A DNA stretch of 64,000 nt from Deinococcus sp045062605 (GCF_045062605.1 NZ_JBJGDW010000003.1:41649-105648), one strand, 5' to 3'. Shown: positions 8,531 through 19,013, counted from the stretch's first letter. Notes: a model not told the origin generated them from the letters alone. Made by a program: numbers and translations.

Positions 8531-11500
8531 TCACTGCCCCCGGTCCCGCACCGTGAACGTCGTCGCCGGGGCGTAACCTTCCACATCCGGGTCATACATC
8601 AGGAAGGCGTGGGTAGGCAGCGCGGTAAAGGTGCCGGGGGTCTGGGCGCGCAGCAGGTAGGTCATCTTCTGCTCGCCCTTCAGGTAGTCGGCATACAGAT
8701 CCACGCGGTCATCGAGGAGGTCACGGCCCGCGTACCAGTAATTCCAGTTGCCCCAGTCGTACTCGTCGGGGTCCTGCAAGCCCGCAATCGCCAGACTGCG
8801 TTCGTCTAGCGCCTTCATGCCCGCTGGGATGGGATCGCTGACCACCATATAGCGGGCGCTCTGCCCCACCGGCTGCACGCTGAGGGTCACCAGAATCAGA
8901 TCGCCCACCGTGACCGGCTGCATCTGCCCGCCCCTGAGCAGCGAGACGCGGCGGTAGGTATATTTGTTGTTCTTGGCGTCCCAGACGGGTTCCAGGCGCT
9001 GATACTGGCGGCTCAGGCGGAAGCCCTTGCTGGCGTCGCCCTTCAGCTCGGCGGGTTCGCGGCTGTAGTTCAGTTGGGTGCTGAAGGTCAGCCCGGCGGG
9101 TGCGCCCGTCAGCGTGACCGTGTGCATCCCGGCTTTCAGGGTGCTGGCGTCAATCTTGAGGGTGGCCGCCTCCTGCCCGGTCAGCGTGGCCTGCCCGGCG
9201 TTCTGGCCGTCCAGCAGGGCGCTCACGTCGCCGCTCATGGCCTTTGGAGGCTTGAGGGCCAGCGCGGCGACGATCACGCTGGTGGTGTCCTGGGTGGACA
9301 GCCACTTGGGGCCACGCCGATTGGACAGCAGCCACTGCGAGACGCCAGGAATCAGGGCGCTGTTCGGCTCCAGCGTGGCGATGGCCTCCAGCGCGGTGGC
9401 CGTGACCTGCACGCTGTTGTCGTCCCAGTAGTCGTACCAGAAATCGCCGCCGTTCCGTTTCGGCGTTTCCCAGTGCAGCAGTGCGCCCTCGTTGGTGCCG
9501 ATCCGTTTGGCCTTGAGGCGGTCCAGCACATCGCGGGCGGCCTGGGTCTGGCCCGTTTTATTCAATGCCAGCGCGGTTTCCGCCAGCGCGTAGGGTTCCA
9601 GATCCTTACGCCGGGCGAACGCGGCCAGTTGTGTCTTGTCCACCTTCCCGGCGTCGGCCAGGGCACGGTAGGCGCTGGCACGTTCGGCCTGCCGTCCCTT
9701 CGGATTGGGAACATTTTTGGCAAGGTATTGCAACCCGTTGTACAGCATGTCGTTGTTGACCTTCGCGCCCAGTTTCTTGGCCCGCAGCAGGCCCTCCACC
9801 ACGTAGGCGCTCATTTCCAGGGTGCTGTCGTCGTACTGCCAGAAGTTCCAGCCACCGTCCTCGTGCTGGAACAGTTCCAGCCGGGCCAGTCCCGCGCTCA
9901 CGATGTCGGGCAGGTCCCCCACCACACTCTGCGGCAGGGCGGCGCTGCCCAGATTTTCCTTCGCCAGCAGCGCGGGCAGGAAACGGCTCATGGTCTGCTC
10001 GGTGCAGCCGTAGGGGTAGCCCACCAGATACTCCAGCGCGGGCGACACAGCGGACAGCAGCGACGGTGTGAGACTCAGGCTCAGGTCCAGCGTTTTCAGG
10101 TTGGCATCTGCCGGAATATTGATCTTGATCCCCGGCTGGCTGGCACTGCCCACCGCCGTCTGCGTGACCTCGTACCCTCTGGCCTTGACGGGCAGTGGGA
10201 GTTTGAGGGCGTCACTACCGGAGGCGGTGCGGGCGGTGAAGGTCACGTTCGCCGTGCCCACGTTGCCTGCCCGGACCTGCATATCGGTGCGGACGCGCCC
10301 ATTGGCGGCCACATTCAAAGGCGTGCCGCCCGCTTTCAGAACCGCGCCATTCAGGGGGGTCAGGCCATTCAGGACTGCGCTGGCCGTGCCCGTCACTGCT
10401 TTATTCAGCGTGTTGTTCACGATGCCGGACAGCGTGACCGTGTCGCCGCGCACCAGGAACGTCGGCAGGCTCAGGCGGGCGATCACGTCCTTGGTGGTCA
10501 TGGTGGTGGCGACTGCCTGCCCGAAGCGTGGGGTCTTCGTCTGGGCGCGGGCGGTGGCCACCCAGGTGGTCAGGTTGTCGGGGAACTTGACTGAAACCTC
10601 GGCGTGGCCCCCCGCGTCGGTCAGGAGGTTGGGCACCCACAGAATGGTGTCCTTGAAATCCTGACGCGGTGTCACTGGATCGGCGCTGGCAGCGTCGGCT
10701 GCCTTGCTCTGCTTGTCCTGCGCGAAGGCTGGCGTGGTTTCCATTTGCCTGGGCGCAGAGGCCACGGTCCCCACCTGCGAGAAGTAGAAATTGAGGCTGG
10801 AATTGGTGCCCACCGCGTTGCTGCGCGGCGCATCGAACACCTGGGCAATCGGCGTGCTGTTGTCGCGCTGTACCAGATAGATGGCCCCATCCACCACGCC
10901 CAGCGCCACCTCTCCGGCCACACCCTTGCCGTCCGCCGTCTGCACGTCCACGCTGAATTTGCCCGTGTCTCCGGGGGCATAGCGGGCTTTTTCCGGCGTG
11001 ACCTTGACCGTCAGGGCCGCGCCCACGCGGGGAACTTTCACGCGGGCGTCGTTGCTGTAAAACTGGCCGTCGCTGAGGGTAGACGCCGCGACGTAGATGT
11101 TCGGGGCCATGTCCGCCGTGACCGGAAAACGGTAGGTCAGCACTGCGCCCGTGCCGCGCAGGACAGTTGAACTGCGCAGTTTGTCACCCTCTAGCGTGAC
11201 CAGCACTGGAGCGCCGGGCTTGGGGTTGCCCACCAGCACGGTGGCGGTGTCGCCGGGGGCGTAGCTCTTGCGGTCCAGTTGCACGGTCAGGTCGCGGTAG
11301 TTCCAGCCGTAGTCCTCGCCGGGCTTCAGCACCCAGACAAAGTTTTCAAAGGTACTCGCGCGGCCCTGCGCGTCTTTCACGGTGGCCCGCACCAGATACC
11401 CGCCGCCGCGCGCGGTAGATAGGGTGGTGCTGGCCGTTCCTGCCGCGTTCGTCTGCACCTGGGAGCGGGCCAGGCGCGTCTCGCTCAGCACCCAGATCTT

Positions 11501-12964
11501 CTTCTTCCTGTCGTAGTCGTAGCTCTGGCGGATCAGGTCCAGCGTGATCGGGGCGGCGCGGCCCACGTCTTTCAGGTCACGGGTGTCCAGCGACACGCGG
11601 ATAGGCTTGCCCGCGTCGTAAACGTAGCCGTCGGTGCTGGCCTCCACGTTCAGGCTGGCGGGAAAGGCGATCACCTGCGTCTGGGCGCTGACCGTGCGGC
11701 GCGACTCGTCCTCCACCTCGGCCTCGATGCGGTAGCTGACGGGCTGGCCGTCCGGGGCGCGCTCCAGCGGCAGGGTCAGGTCCAGGTCGCCACTCGCGTT
11801 CAGGCGCGTCTCCTCCTGAATCACCAGATCGGAGCCGTAGTCGCGGCCCTCGTCGCCAGGGGGCAGATAATCGCTGTCGAAGCCGGGCGGATAGTACGGC
11901 GCGCGGGTCACATTGTAATTGACCCTGGCCCCGCTCACGTTGCCTCCGAACAGATAGCGGGCCGAGATGCGGACGCTGACCTTCTCGCCCTGCACGGCGC
12001 GTTTGCGGTCCGGCGCAAGGGTCACGACGTATTCGGGCTTCTGGTACGCCTCCACCTGAAAGCTGCCGCCGATGTCGCTCTGGCTGTCGCCGTCGGCCTT
12101 GTCAGGTTTCAGCGAGAAGTAATACTCGCCCAGTTTGGCCCCCACGGGCAGGTCAAGTCCGGCGTTCAGCGATCCCAGCGCGTTGGTGGTCAGCGTCTTG
12201 CGGTAGACCTCGTCACTGTCTGGGGACGTGATGGTCACGCGCACCGACGTATTCGCCAGCGGCGTCAGTTTGTCCGCCTGCCGCAGCACCGCCTTGAAAT
12301 CCACATGCTGGCCGGGGCGGTAGATCGGGCGGTCCGTATAGACGTAACCGCGCACCAGCGGGGCCGCGTAGCTGTTCCATTCCGCCCCGCTGATGGCCCA
12401 GTCGTTGCCGTAGCGGGCCAGGAAAGTCTCCTTGTCCGAGTCGGCGTTCGCTTTCCTGGTAAAACGGGCCACGCCGTCGGCGCTCGACAACACTGAGGAA
12501 CCGCCTCCCAGCGCCCACACCCGTGCCGCCCGCGTCTGGCCGCTTTTACGGTCTGCCGTATAGGTGAGGGCCGCGTTCTGGTCGCGCTTGACCACCAGCC
12601 CCAGTTTGCTGACCAGCACCACCGCGCCCAGGCTGCCGCTGCCCACCACGTATACGCCGCTGGGCAGCTTGCCAAACTTCAGATCGCTGTCCCGTCGGCT
12701 CAGCTTGACCGTCTGCACCGTCTGGGTGCGGGTGGCCGCCGTGATCTTCGGGCGGTGCGGGTCGGGCGAGGCGGCGAACAGGGCCGCCGGGTCCAGCACC
12801 CGCCGCAGCGTGAAGACCGTTCCAGCGGGCGCGGACACCTCCACGCTGATCGACTGGTCGCCCCGGAAGACGCCGCCGTAAATGGAAACCTCGCTCTGGG
12901 CCGGGGCCAGACCCACCAGCAGCAGGCCGGATAACAATGCGCCCCGCGTCCACCGTCGTTTCAT
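8531..12964 (-). CDS. Bacterial alpha-2-macroglobulin (A2M) with intact thioester
   Basis: A 1477-aa exported protein. ATG 12964 is chosen because it follows AAGGGGCAG and begins a signal peptide (MKRRW, then a hydrophobic stretch to about residue 25). The N-terminal region has repeated macroglobulin-type beta domains, for example the YTDRPIYRPGQHVDFKAV region. The thioester motif CTEQ is intact at Cys987-Gln990, preceded by GYPYG, within the alpha/alpha-toroid domain. Bacterial A2Ms trap proteases by conformational change and covalent attachment. The usual partner penicillin-binding protein 1C is not adjacent; instead a gluzincin-like protein follows by 10 bp. No lipobox cysteine is evident, so it may be periplasmic or released. 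Confidence 0.92.
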   Translation of the reverse strand: MKRRWTRGALLSGLLLVGLAPAQSEVSIYGGVFRGDQSISVEVSAPAGTVFTLRRVLDPAALFAASPDPHRPKITAATRTQTVQTVKLSRRDSDLKFGKLPSGVYVVGSGSLGAVVLVSKLGLVVKRDQNAALTYTADRKSGQTRAARVWALGGGSSVLSSADGVARFTRKANADSDKETFLARYGNDWAISGAEWNSYAAPLVRGYVYTDRPIYRPGQHVDFKAVLRQADKLTPLANTSVRVTITSPDSDEVYRKTLTTNALGSLNAGLDLPVGAKLGEYYFSLKPDKADGDSQSDIGGSFQVEAYQKPEYVVTLAPDRKRAVQGEKVSVRISARYLFGGNVSGARVNYNVTRAPYYPPGFDSDYLPPGDEGRDYGSDLVIQEETRLNASGDLDLTLPLERAPDGQPVSYRIEAEVEDESRRTVSAQTQVIAFPASLNVEASTDGYVYDAGKPIRVSLDTRDLKDVGRAAPITLDLIRQSYDYDRKKKIWVLSETRLARSQVQTNAAGTASTTLSTARGGGYLVRATVKDAQGRASTFENFVWVLKPGEDYGWNYRDLTVQLDRKSYAPGDTATVLVGNPKPGAPVLVTLEGDKLRSSTVLRGTGAVLTYRFPVTADMAPNIYVAASTLSDGQFYSNDARVKVPRVGAALTVKVTPEKARYAPGDTGKFSVDVQTADGKGVAGEVALGVVDGAIYLVQRDNSTPIAQVFDAPRSNAVGTNSSLNFYFSQVGTVASAPRQMETTPAFAQDKQSKAADAASADPVTPRQDFKDTILWVPNLLTDAGGHAEVSVKFPDNLTTWVATARAQTKTPRFGQAVATTMTTKDVIARLSLPTFLVRGDTVTLSGIVNNTLNKAVTGTASAVLNGLTPLNGAVLKAGGTPLNVAANGRVRTDMQVRAGNVGTANVTFTARTASGSDALKLPLPVKARGYEVTQTAVGSASQPGIKINIPADANLKTLDLSLSLTPSLLSAVSPALEYLVGYPYGCTEQTMSRFLPALLAKENLGSAALPQSVVGDLPDIVSAGLARLELFQHEDGGWNFWQYDDSTLEMSAYVVEGLLRAKKLGAKVNNDMLYNGLQYLAKNVPNPKGRQAERASAYRALADAGKVDKTQLAAFARRKDLEPYALAETALALNKTGQTQAARDVLDRLKAKRIGTNEGALLHWETPKRNGGDFWYDYWDDNSVQVTATALEAIATLEPNSALIPGVSQWLLSNRRGPKWLSTQDTTSVIVAALALKPPKAMSGDVSALLDGQNAGQATLTGQEAATLKIDASTLKAGMHTVTLTGAPAGLTFSTQLNYSREPAELKGDASKGFRLSRQYQRLEPVWDAKNNKYTYRRVSLLRGGQMQPVTVGDLILVTLSVQPVGQSARYMVVSDPIPAGMKALDERSLAIAGLQDPDEYDWGNWNYWYAGRDLLDDRVDLYADYLKGEQKMTYLLRAQTPGTFTALPTHAFLMYDPDVEGYAPATTFTVRDRGQ

Positions 12965-13139
12965 GTCTGCCCCTTTTGCAATTGCTGCCTGCCGTTCCTG
13001 CGCCTGACCGAGAGTGCTGGATTCAAATCCTGCCTGTTCAGATTGTGTCACTTCTCGCCTTGCCCGTATGAACTTCATCAACGGTAGTCGCTCCTGGAGT
13101 GTGCGGCGTCATCCGAAAGGCGGGGCAGGGGAGAGCACC

Positions 13140-14156
13140 TCAGCTTTCAGCTTCTCCTAGTTCCAGCATTGCCCGCGCTGTCACCTCGTCCACGATCAGG
13201 CGGCGCATCAATTTGCCTGCCAGCGCGGCGTGCAGCGCGGTGGCCTTGCCCAGCCCGCTGACCACGCATAGCGACTCGCTGGCCTCCCGGATCAGCGCCA
13301 GGGGTGGGCCGCTGGCACGGGCGTTCAGGGAGAGGCCCGCGTCGCTGCCGTCGGCGCGGTAAAAGACGGTGGCGATGTCGCCCACCGCGCCCTCCTGCTC
13401 AAGCGCGGCCAGATCGCCAGCGTCCAGATAGCCCGCGCTGTACACATGGCTGGGGGTGGAGGCGTCCACGCTGCCCACCGAGTAGATCAGCAACTCCGCC
13501 CGCCCCTGCAGATCAAGCACATGCCGGACGCTGCGTTCGCGCCACATGGACCGCTTGGTGGCCGGATCGTCGAAGAAGGTGGGCACCGGGAACAACTGCG
13601 CCCCCGCCGAGAAATTGCGCGCAAACCGTAGGATCGTGTCGGTCACGAAGCCGCTCATGAAGTCGGCAGCGTTGGCCGAGCCGTTGAGCTGCACGAAGGT
13701 CAGCCCCGGCACTGGACGGGGAATCAGCGCGTGGCCCACCGCATTCAGCGTGTTGCCCCAGGCCAGCCCCACGGTCATGCCGGGGCGCAGCAGCCCGGTC
13801 AGCGCGGCTGCGGCTGCGGCGGCGGTGCGTTCCAGCCACAACGTTTCCGGGCTGCCCTGCGGCACGCCCACCACCTGCGCGTGCAAAAAGGGATAGCGCG
13901 CGTGCAGGCGGGCTTCCAGCGTCTGCGCCTGACCCTCGGGGTCATGGATACGGATTTCTACCAGACCGCTGCGCCGCGCGTGAGACAGCAGGCGGGACAC
14001 CTTGGGCCGCGACAGGCCCAGTTCCGTGGCGATGGCGTCGGTGGTCAGGCCCTGCACGTAATACAGCCGCGCCACCTGCACGGCCTGCGCGTCCTGACTG
14101 GCAGCGGTGGAACTGGCAGCATTAGAACTGACTGTATTGGTGAAATCAGGAGACAT
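13140..14156 (-). CDS. SorC-family transcriptional regulator, likely of the glycerol operon
   Basis: A 338-aa protein with an N-terminal helix-turn-helix (about residues 30-68, LTTDAIATELGLSRPKVSRL) and a large C-terminal sugar-phosphate-binding domain of the SorC/CggR type. It is transcribed away from glpSTPQUV; the 312-bp gap holds a promoter overlapped by paired TGTTCA sites. Members of this family sense phosphorylated sugars, so glycerol-3-phosphate or dihydroxyacetone phosphate are plausible inducers. Glycerol operons are more often controlled by a DeoR-type GlpR, so this pairing is unusual. Function is inferred from position and from the shared sites at glpD. Confidence 0.85.
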   Translation of the reverse strand: MSPDFTNTVSSNAASSTAASQDAQAVQVARLYYVQGLTTDAIATELGLSRPKVSRLLSHARRSGLVEIRIHDPEGQAQTLEARLHARYPFLHAQVVGVPQGSPETLWLERTAAAAAAALTGLLRPGMTVGLAWGNTLNAVGHALIPRPVPGLTFVQLNGSANAADFMSGFVTDTILRFARNFSAGAQLFPVPTFFDDPATKRSMWRERSVRHVLDLQGRAELLIYSVGSVDASTPSHVYSAGYLDAGDLAALEQEGAVGDIATVFYRADGSDAGLSLNARASGPPLALIREASESLCVVSGLGKATALHAALAGKLMRRLIVDEVTARAMLELGEAES

Positions 14157-14202
14157 GGACGCTCAGCATACGTCGCCCCCCACCGGGGCCACTAGACAAG
14201 CG

Positions 14203-14238
14203 TTGCACATCTGTTCAATTCATCATATCATCTGTTCA
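14203..14238 (+). promoter_or_regulatory. glp operon promoter with paired TGTTCA operator
   Basis: A sigma-70-like promoter is visible: TTGCAC at 14203-14208, 17-bp spacer, TATCAT at 14226-14231. Two identical CATCTGTTCA words lie at 14208-14217 and 14229-14238, exactly 21 bp apart (two helical turns). One sits in the spacer and one at the expected start of transcription, the usual position for a repressor. The same TGTTC half-site spacing recurs before glpD at 21579-21605. Confidence 0.6.
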
Positions 14239-14415
14239 CAAATTCAATTCTCAGTTCCCACTTAACTGACCGTATGTACTGGCAGCAGCCTCCCCAGATC
14301 AGGCTCACTTGCCTTCCTGCTCTTATTTCTGCGGTTTATTCGTCCAGGCTGCCCCGAAGACAGCGGCGCGTCACATCCGGAAACAGCAAACATCCAGACG
14401 TTGTCGAGGAGGTTT

Positions 14416-14472
14416 ATGACCGTGAATGTAGTTTCTAAAGATTCCACCTCTACCCTGGCGCAATCCGTATGA
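14416..14472 (+). CDS. 18-codon leader peptide coupled to glpS
   Basis: ATG 14416 follows a strong Shine-Dalgarno (GAGGAGG, ending 4 nt upstream) and opens an 18-residue frame (MTVNVVSKDSTSTLAQSV). Its TGA overlaps the ATG of glpS (ATGA at 14469-14472). The glpS start has no Shine-Dalgarno of its own, so glpS translation probably depends on ribosomes finishing this leader. The peptide shows no run of one amino acid that would suggest classic attenuation. Confidence 0.55.
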   Translation: MTVNVVSKDSTSTLAQSV

Positions 14473-15629
14473 GTCTTACCCTGGACAACGTGACCAAGAC
14501 GGTAGGCGGCGATACCCACCTCTATCCCATGACGCTGACCCTGAATCCTGGCTTGAACGTCCTGTTAGGGCCGACGCTGGCAGGCAAAACCTCATTGATG
14601 CGGATCATGGCGGGCTTGGACAAGCCCACGACTGGGCGCGTGCTCGTAGACGGGCAGGACGTGACCGACGTGAGCGTGCAAAAACGCGCCGTGGCCTTCG
14701 TGTATCAGCAGTTCGTCAACTACCCCAGTTTCAGCGTCTTCGAGAACATAGCCTCGCCGCTGCGGATTGCCGGGCTGAAGGGCAGCGAACTCAATGAGCG
14801 GGTGCAGGGCGTGGCAAAACTGATGCACCTGGAACCGATGCTGAAACGCCTGCCTGCCGAGCTGTCCGGGGGCCAGCAGCAGCGCGTCGCCATTGCCCGC
14901 GCCCTTATCAAAGAGGCTGATCTGCTGCTGTTCGATGAGCCGCTGGTCAACCTGGATTACAAGTTGCGCGAGGAACTGCGCGCCGAGATGCTTGAAATCT
15001 TTGCCCGGCGCGACGCCGTGGTGGTCTACAGCACCACCGAACCCTTCGAGGCCCTGAGTCTGGGCGGACACGTGGCCGTGCTGAGCGAGGGGCGCCTGCT
15101 CCAGTCTGGCTCGACGCTGGAGGTCTATCATCAGCCCGTGACCGTGCGGGTGGGGCAGGTCTTCAGCGATCCGCCGATCAATCTGCTAGAAGCCCGGCTC
15201 GGCGAGGGTCGTGTACTGTTGGCCGGGGGCCTAAACTTCCCTTTACCGCCTCACATGTTGGGCCTGAACGGTTCGCACCAACTGGGTGTGCGGGCCAACC
15301 ACGCCGGACTGCGCCCTGAAGGTGAGGACGACGTGACCCTGGCCGCGCGGGTCAGTGTGGCCGAGCTATCGGGGTCCGAGACTTACCTGCATACCCGGCT
15401 GATCAGCCCCGGCAGCGACACCAGCGCCACACCCGGCGCACATCTGGTCGCGCAATTGCCTGGAATCCACTCGGTCAAGCCGGGCGAGGAGGTCACGCTG
15501 TACGTCAACCCGGACCGCATGTTCGCCTTCGACTCCGGGGGGCAACTGGCTGCCGCGCCGCCGCGTCCGCCCGCGCCCAGTCGAATGCAAGTGCCCAAGG
15601 TCTCCTCGCCTGATCAGAGGAGTGCCTGA
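14469..15629 (+). CDS. glpS: Glycerol ABC transporter ATP-binding protein GlpS
   Basis: A 386-aa ABC ATPase with Walker A at residues 34-42 (GPTLAGKTS), a canonical LSGGQQQR signature, Walker B LLLFDEP and a C-terminal TOBE-like region. The gene order ATPase-ATPase-permease-permease-small membrane protein-large binding protein matches the glycerol transporter glpSTPQUV first described in Rhizobium leguminosarum. The start overlaps the stop of a leader peptide and its own stop overlaps glpT. It should form a heterodimer with GlpT to power glycerol uptake through GlpPQ. Confidence 0.88.
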   Translation: MSLTLDNVTKTVGGDTHLYPMTLTLNPGLNVLLGPTLAGKTSLMRIMAGLDKPTTGRVLVDGQDVTDVSVQKRAVAFVYQQFVNYPSFSVFENIASPLRIAGLKGSELNERVQGVAKLMHLEPMLKRLPAELSGGQQQRVAIARALIKEADLLLFDEPLVNLDYKLREELRAEMLEIFARRDAVVVYSTTEPFEALSLGGHVAVLSEGRLLQSGSTLEVYHQPVTVRVGQVFSDPPINLLEARLGEGRVLLAGGLNFPLPPHMLGLNGSHQLGVRANHAGLRPEGEDDVTLAARVSVAELSGSETYLHTRLISPGSDTSATPGAHLVAQLPGIHSVKPGEEVTLYVNPDRMFAFDSGGQLAAAPPRPPAPSRMQVPKVSSPDQRSA

Positions 15630-16723
15630 TGGCCCGTATCGAACTCGATGAACTGGCCCACGCTTACATGCCAGACCCGCAAAAGCCTGAGGATTACGCG
15701 CTGCGGCCCATGACCATGACCTGGCAGGATGGCGGGGCCTACGCGCTGCTGGGGCCGTCCGGCTGCGGTAAATCCACGCTGCTGAACATTATTTCCGGCC
15801 TGGTGCGGCCCTCTCACGGGCGGGTGCTGTTCGACGGACATGATGTGACCAACCTGCCCACCGAGGCCCGCAACATCGCGCAGGTCTTTCAGTTTCCGGT
15901 GATTTACGACACCATGACCGTGCATGACAACCTGGCTTTTCCGCTGCGTAATCGCCGGATGCCGGAACCAGAAGTCCGAACGCGGGTGGCGCAGGTGGCG
16001 GAACTGCTGGAACTGACCAGCGATCTAAAGAACCGCGCCAGCGGCCTGTCCGCCGACATGAAACAGAAGATCTCGCTGGGGCGCGGGCTGGTCCGCAAGG
16101 ATGTGGCCGCCATCCTGTTCGACGAGCCGCTGACCGTGATCGACCCGCACCTCAAATGGCAACTGCGCTCCAAGCTCAAGCAGATTCATTACGAGCTGAA
16201 ACTGAGCCTGATCTATGTGACGCACGATCAGGTGGAAGCCCTGACCTTCGCCGATCAGGTTGTCTTGATGGAAGGTGGCGAGGTGGTGCAGGCCGGAACG
16301 CCGCAGGCTCTGTTCGAGGAACCCGAACATGTGTTCGTGGGTTATTTCATCGGCAGTCCGGGCATGAATCTGCTGCCCTGTGCGGTGGCTCCTGGCGGCC
16401 AGGGTGTGCAGGTGGACGGGCAGACTTACGAGGTGCCGATTGACCCGGGCCACCTGGAACGCGCGCGCGGACGAGGTGACCTGACGCTGGGCATCCGCCC
16501 GGAATTCCTGGGGTGCAGCAATACCGCGCAGCCGGGCGCAGTACAGGCCAATATCACGCGGGTGGACGATCTGGGCAACTACAAGATTGCCACTGCAATG
16601 TTGGGTCAGCACACCGTCAAGGCCAAGCTGGCCGAGGACGCCGCAATTCTGACCGGCCCTGGCTACCTGAGCTTTCCGCCCGAGCAGACCAAGCTGTACG
16701 CCGACTCGCGGATCGTTCGGTGA
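15629..16723 (+). CDS. glpT: Glycerol ABC transporter ATP-binding protein GlpT
   Basis: A 364-aa ABC ATPase beginning inside the glpS stop (TGATG). Walker A is canonical at residues 42-50 (GPSGCGKST) and Walker B reads ILFDEP. The signature loop is not LSGGQ but LSADMKQKISLGRGL, so one of the two composite ATP sites is probably degenerate, as in other asymmetric ABC pairs. A TOBE-like domain follows. It pairs with GlpS. The name rests on the six-gene order and the following glpD, not on substrate data. Confidence 0.87.
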   Translation: MARIELDELAHAYMPDPQKPEDYALRPMTMTWQDGGAYALLGPSGCGKSTLLNIISGLVRPSHGRVLFDGHDVTNLPTEARNIAQVFQFPVIYDTMTVHDNLAFPLRNRRMPEPEVRTRVAQVAELLELTSDLKNRASGLSADMKQKISLGRGLVRKDVAAILFDEPLTVIDPHLKWQLRSKLKQIHYELKLSLIYVTHDQVEALTFADQVVLMEGGEVVQAGTPQALFEEPEHVFVGYFIGSPGMNLLPCAVAPGGQGVQVDGQTYEVPIDPGHLERARGRGDLTLGIRPEFLGCSNTAQPGAVQANITRVDDLGNYKIATAMLGQHTVKAKLAEDAAILTGPGYLSFPPEQTKLYADSRIVR

Positions 16724-16790
16724 GCGCCGTGAGCCGCCTCAATTCGCTGCGCCCTGACTGCATCTGGAGCGGCCACCTACGGAGAATGCC

Positions 16791-17674
16791 GTGCTAAAGA
16801 CTCACAACAACAAAGCCTGGTTCCTGGTGCTGCCCGTGGTGCTGTCGGTGGCCTTTAGCGCAATCATTCCGCTGATGACCGTCATTAACTACTCGGTGCA
16901 GGACATCCTGGGACCAAACCGCAAGGTCTTCGTGGGCCTGGAGTGGTTTCAAGAAGTGCTGCGCGACCCGGACCTGCACGGCGCATTCGTGCGCCAGTTG
17001 CTGTTCACGATGATCGTTCTCGCCATCGAGATTCCGCTGGGCATCCTGATTGCCCTGTCGCTTCCGGCTCGCGGCTGGAAGGCGTCGCTGTCGCTGGTGC
17101 TGATTGCGCTGCCGCTGCTGGTGCCGTTCAACGTGGTGGGCACCATCTGGCAGATTTTTGGCCGCGCCGACATCGGACTGGGGGGGCATTTCCTGGCGAG
17201 TCTGGGGGTGGATTACAACTACGCCACCAACCCGCTGCACGCCTGGCTGACCGTGATCCTGATGGATGTGTGGCACTGGACGCCGCTGGTAGCGCTGCTG
17301 TGCTACGCGGGGCTGCGGGCCATCCCAGAGGGCTATTACCAGGCCGCCAAGATTGACGGTGCGAAAGCCTGGGCGGTGTTCCGTTTTATCCAGCTTCCCA
17401 AACTGGGCGGCGTGCTGATGATTGGGCTGCTGCTGCGCTTCATGGACTCGTTCATGATCTACACCGAACCCTTTGTGCTGACTGGCGGCGGTCCCGGCAA
17501 CGCCACCACCTTCTTGTCGGTGTACCTGACCAAGCTGGCGGTGGGGCAGTTTGACCTCGGCCCGGCGGCGGCCTTCAGTCTGGTGTACTTCCTGATCATT
17601 CAGATCGTCAGTTTTATCCTGTACACCATCATTCAGCGCAACGCCAATCCCCAGACCCCCAGGCAGGAGACGAC

Positions 17675-17678
<4 letters not shown>
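16791..17678 (+). CDS. glpP: Glycerol ABC transporter permease GlpP
   Basis: A 295-aa inner-membrane permease starting at GTG 16791, after ACGGAG. It has about six membrane segments and an EAA loop (YYQAAKIDGAKAWAVFRFIQ). It is of the CUT1 sugar permease class. A 67-bp gap separates it from glpT, and its stop overlaps glpQ by 4 bp (ATGA). It should form the membrane channel with GlpQ. Confidence 0.88.
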
Positions 17679-18541
<863 letters not shown>

Positions 18542-18599
18542 CGGGGCCTGCTTCAGCCACTGCATCTCCTCGCGCCCTGTATACAAGGAGGAACTGAAC

Positions 18600-18872
18600 A
18601 TGGCCTGGATGTCCTGGACGTGGCCCACCGCCGTCTTCATCATTCTGATCTTCGCCGCCATCGCCGTGCTGACCATCATGGACCTGCGTTCTGCGCCGGT
18701 GACGCGCAAGGGCTTTCTGCCTATTCCCACTGACCGGGGTGACCGCTTTTACATCGCCATGCTGGGCCTGCTGGTTATTAACCTGACGTGGTGGGGCGTG
18801 ACCGACGCCACCCCGCTGATCGGCCTGACCCTCTCATTGATCTGGCTGGGCGTGACCATGCGCTGGGGGTAG
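18600..18872 (+). CDS. glpU: Small membrane protein GlpU (DUF2160 family)
   Basis: A 90-aa protein with an N-terminal hydrophobic segment (residues 8-28) and two more hydrophobic stretches near the C-terminus. An AAGGAGG Shine-Dalgarno precedes ATG 18600. Family DUF2160 proteins sit between the permeases and binding protein of glycerol ABC operons. The molecular role is unknown; an accessory part of the membrane complex is the simplest guess. Confidence 0.82.
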   Translation: MAWMSWTWPTAVFIILIFAAIAVLTIMDLRSAPVTRKGFLPIPTDRGDRFYIAMLGLLVINLTWWGVTDATPLIGLTLSLIWLGVTMRWG

Positions 18873-19001
18873 TCCCCCCGCCTCCCGCTCTGCTCCTAAT
18901 TTACCCACCCGTGGGTCCGCAGCTCCTCCCTTCCATCTGCGATCAGACCCTAACAGGCCGGCGAAGGTCCGCCCCCACCCGTTTCCCAGGCTGACCCACA
19001 A

Positions 19002-19013
19002 CCGGCTAGCCGG
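19002..19013. promoter_or_regulatory. Intercistronic palindrome between glpU and glpV
   Basis: A perfect 12-bp palindrome (CCGGCTAGCCGG) in the 174-bp gap before glpV. A second short hairpin (ACCCAC/GTGGGT) lies near 18902-18915. Such stems may help set the higher expression usual for the binding protein, or bind a regulator. There is no direct evidence for either. Confidence 0.35.

Noticed and set aside
9074..10594. Long plus-strand frame of 506 aa
   Set aside because: Antisense shadow of the alpha-2-macroglobulin gene caused by high GC codon use.
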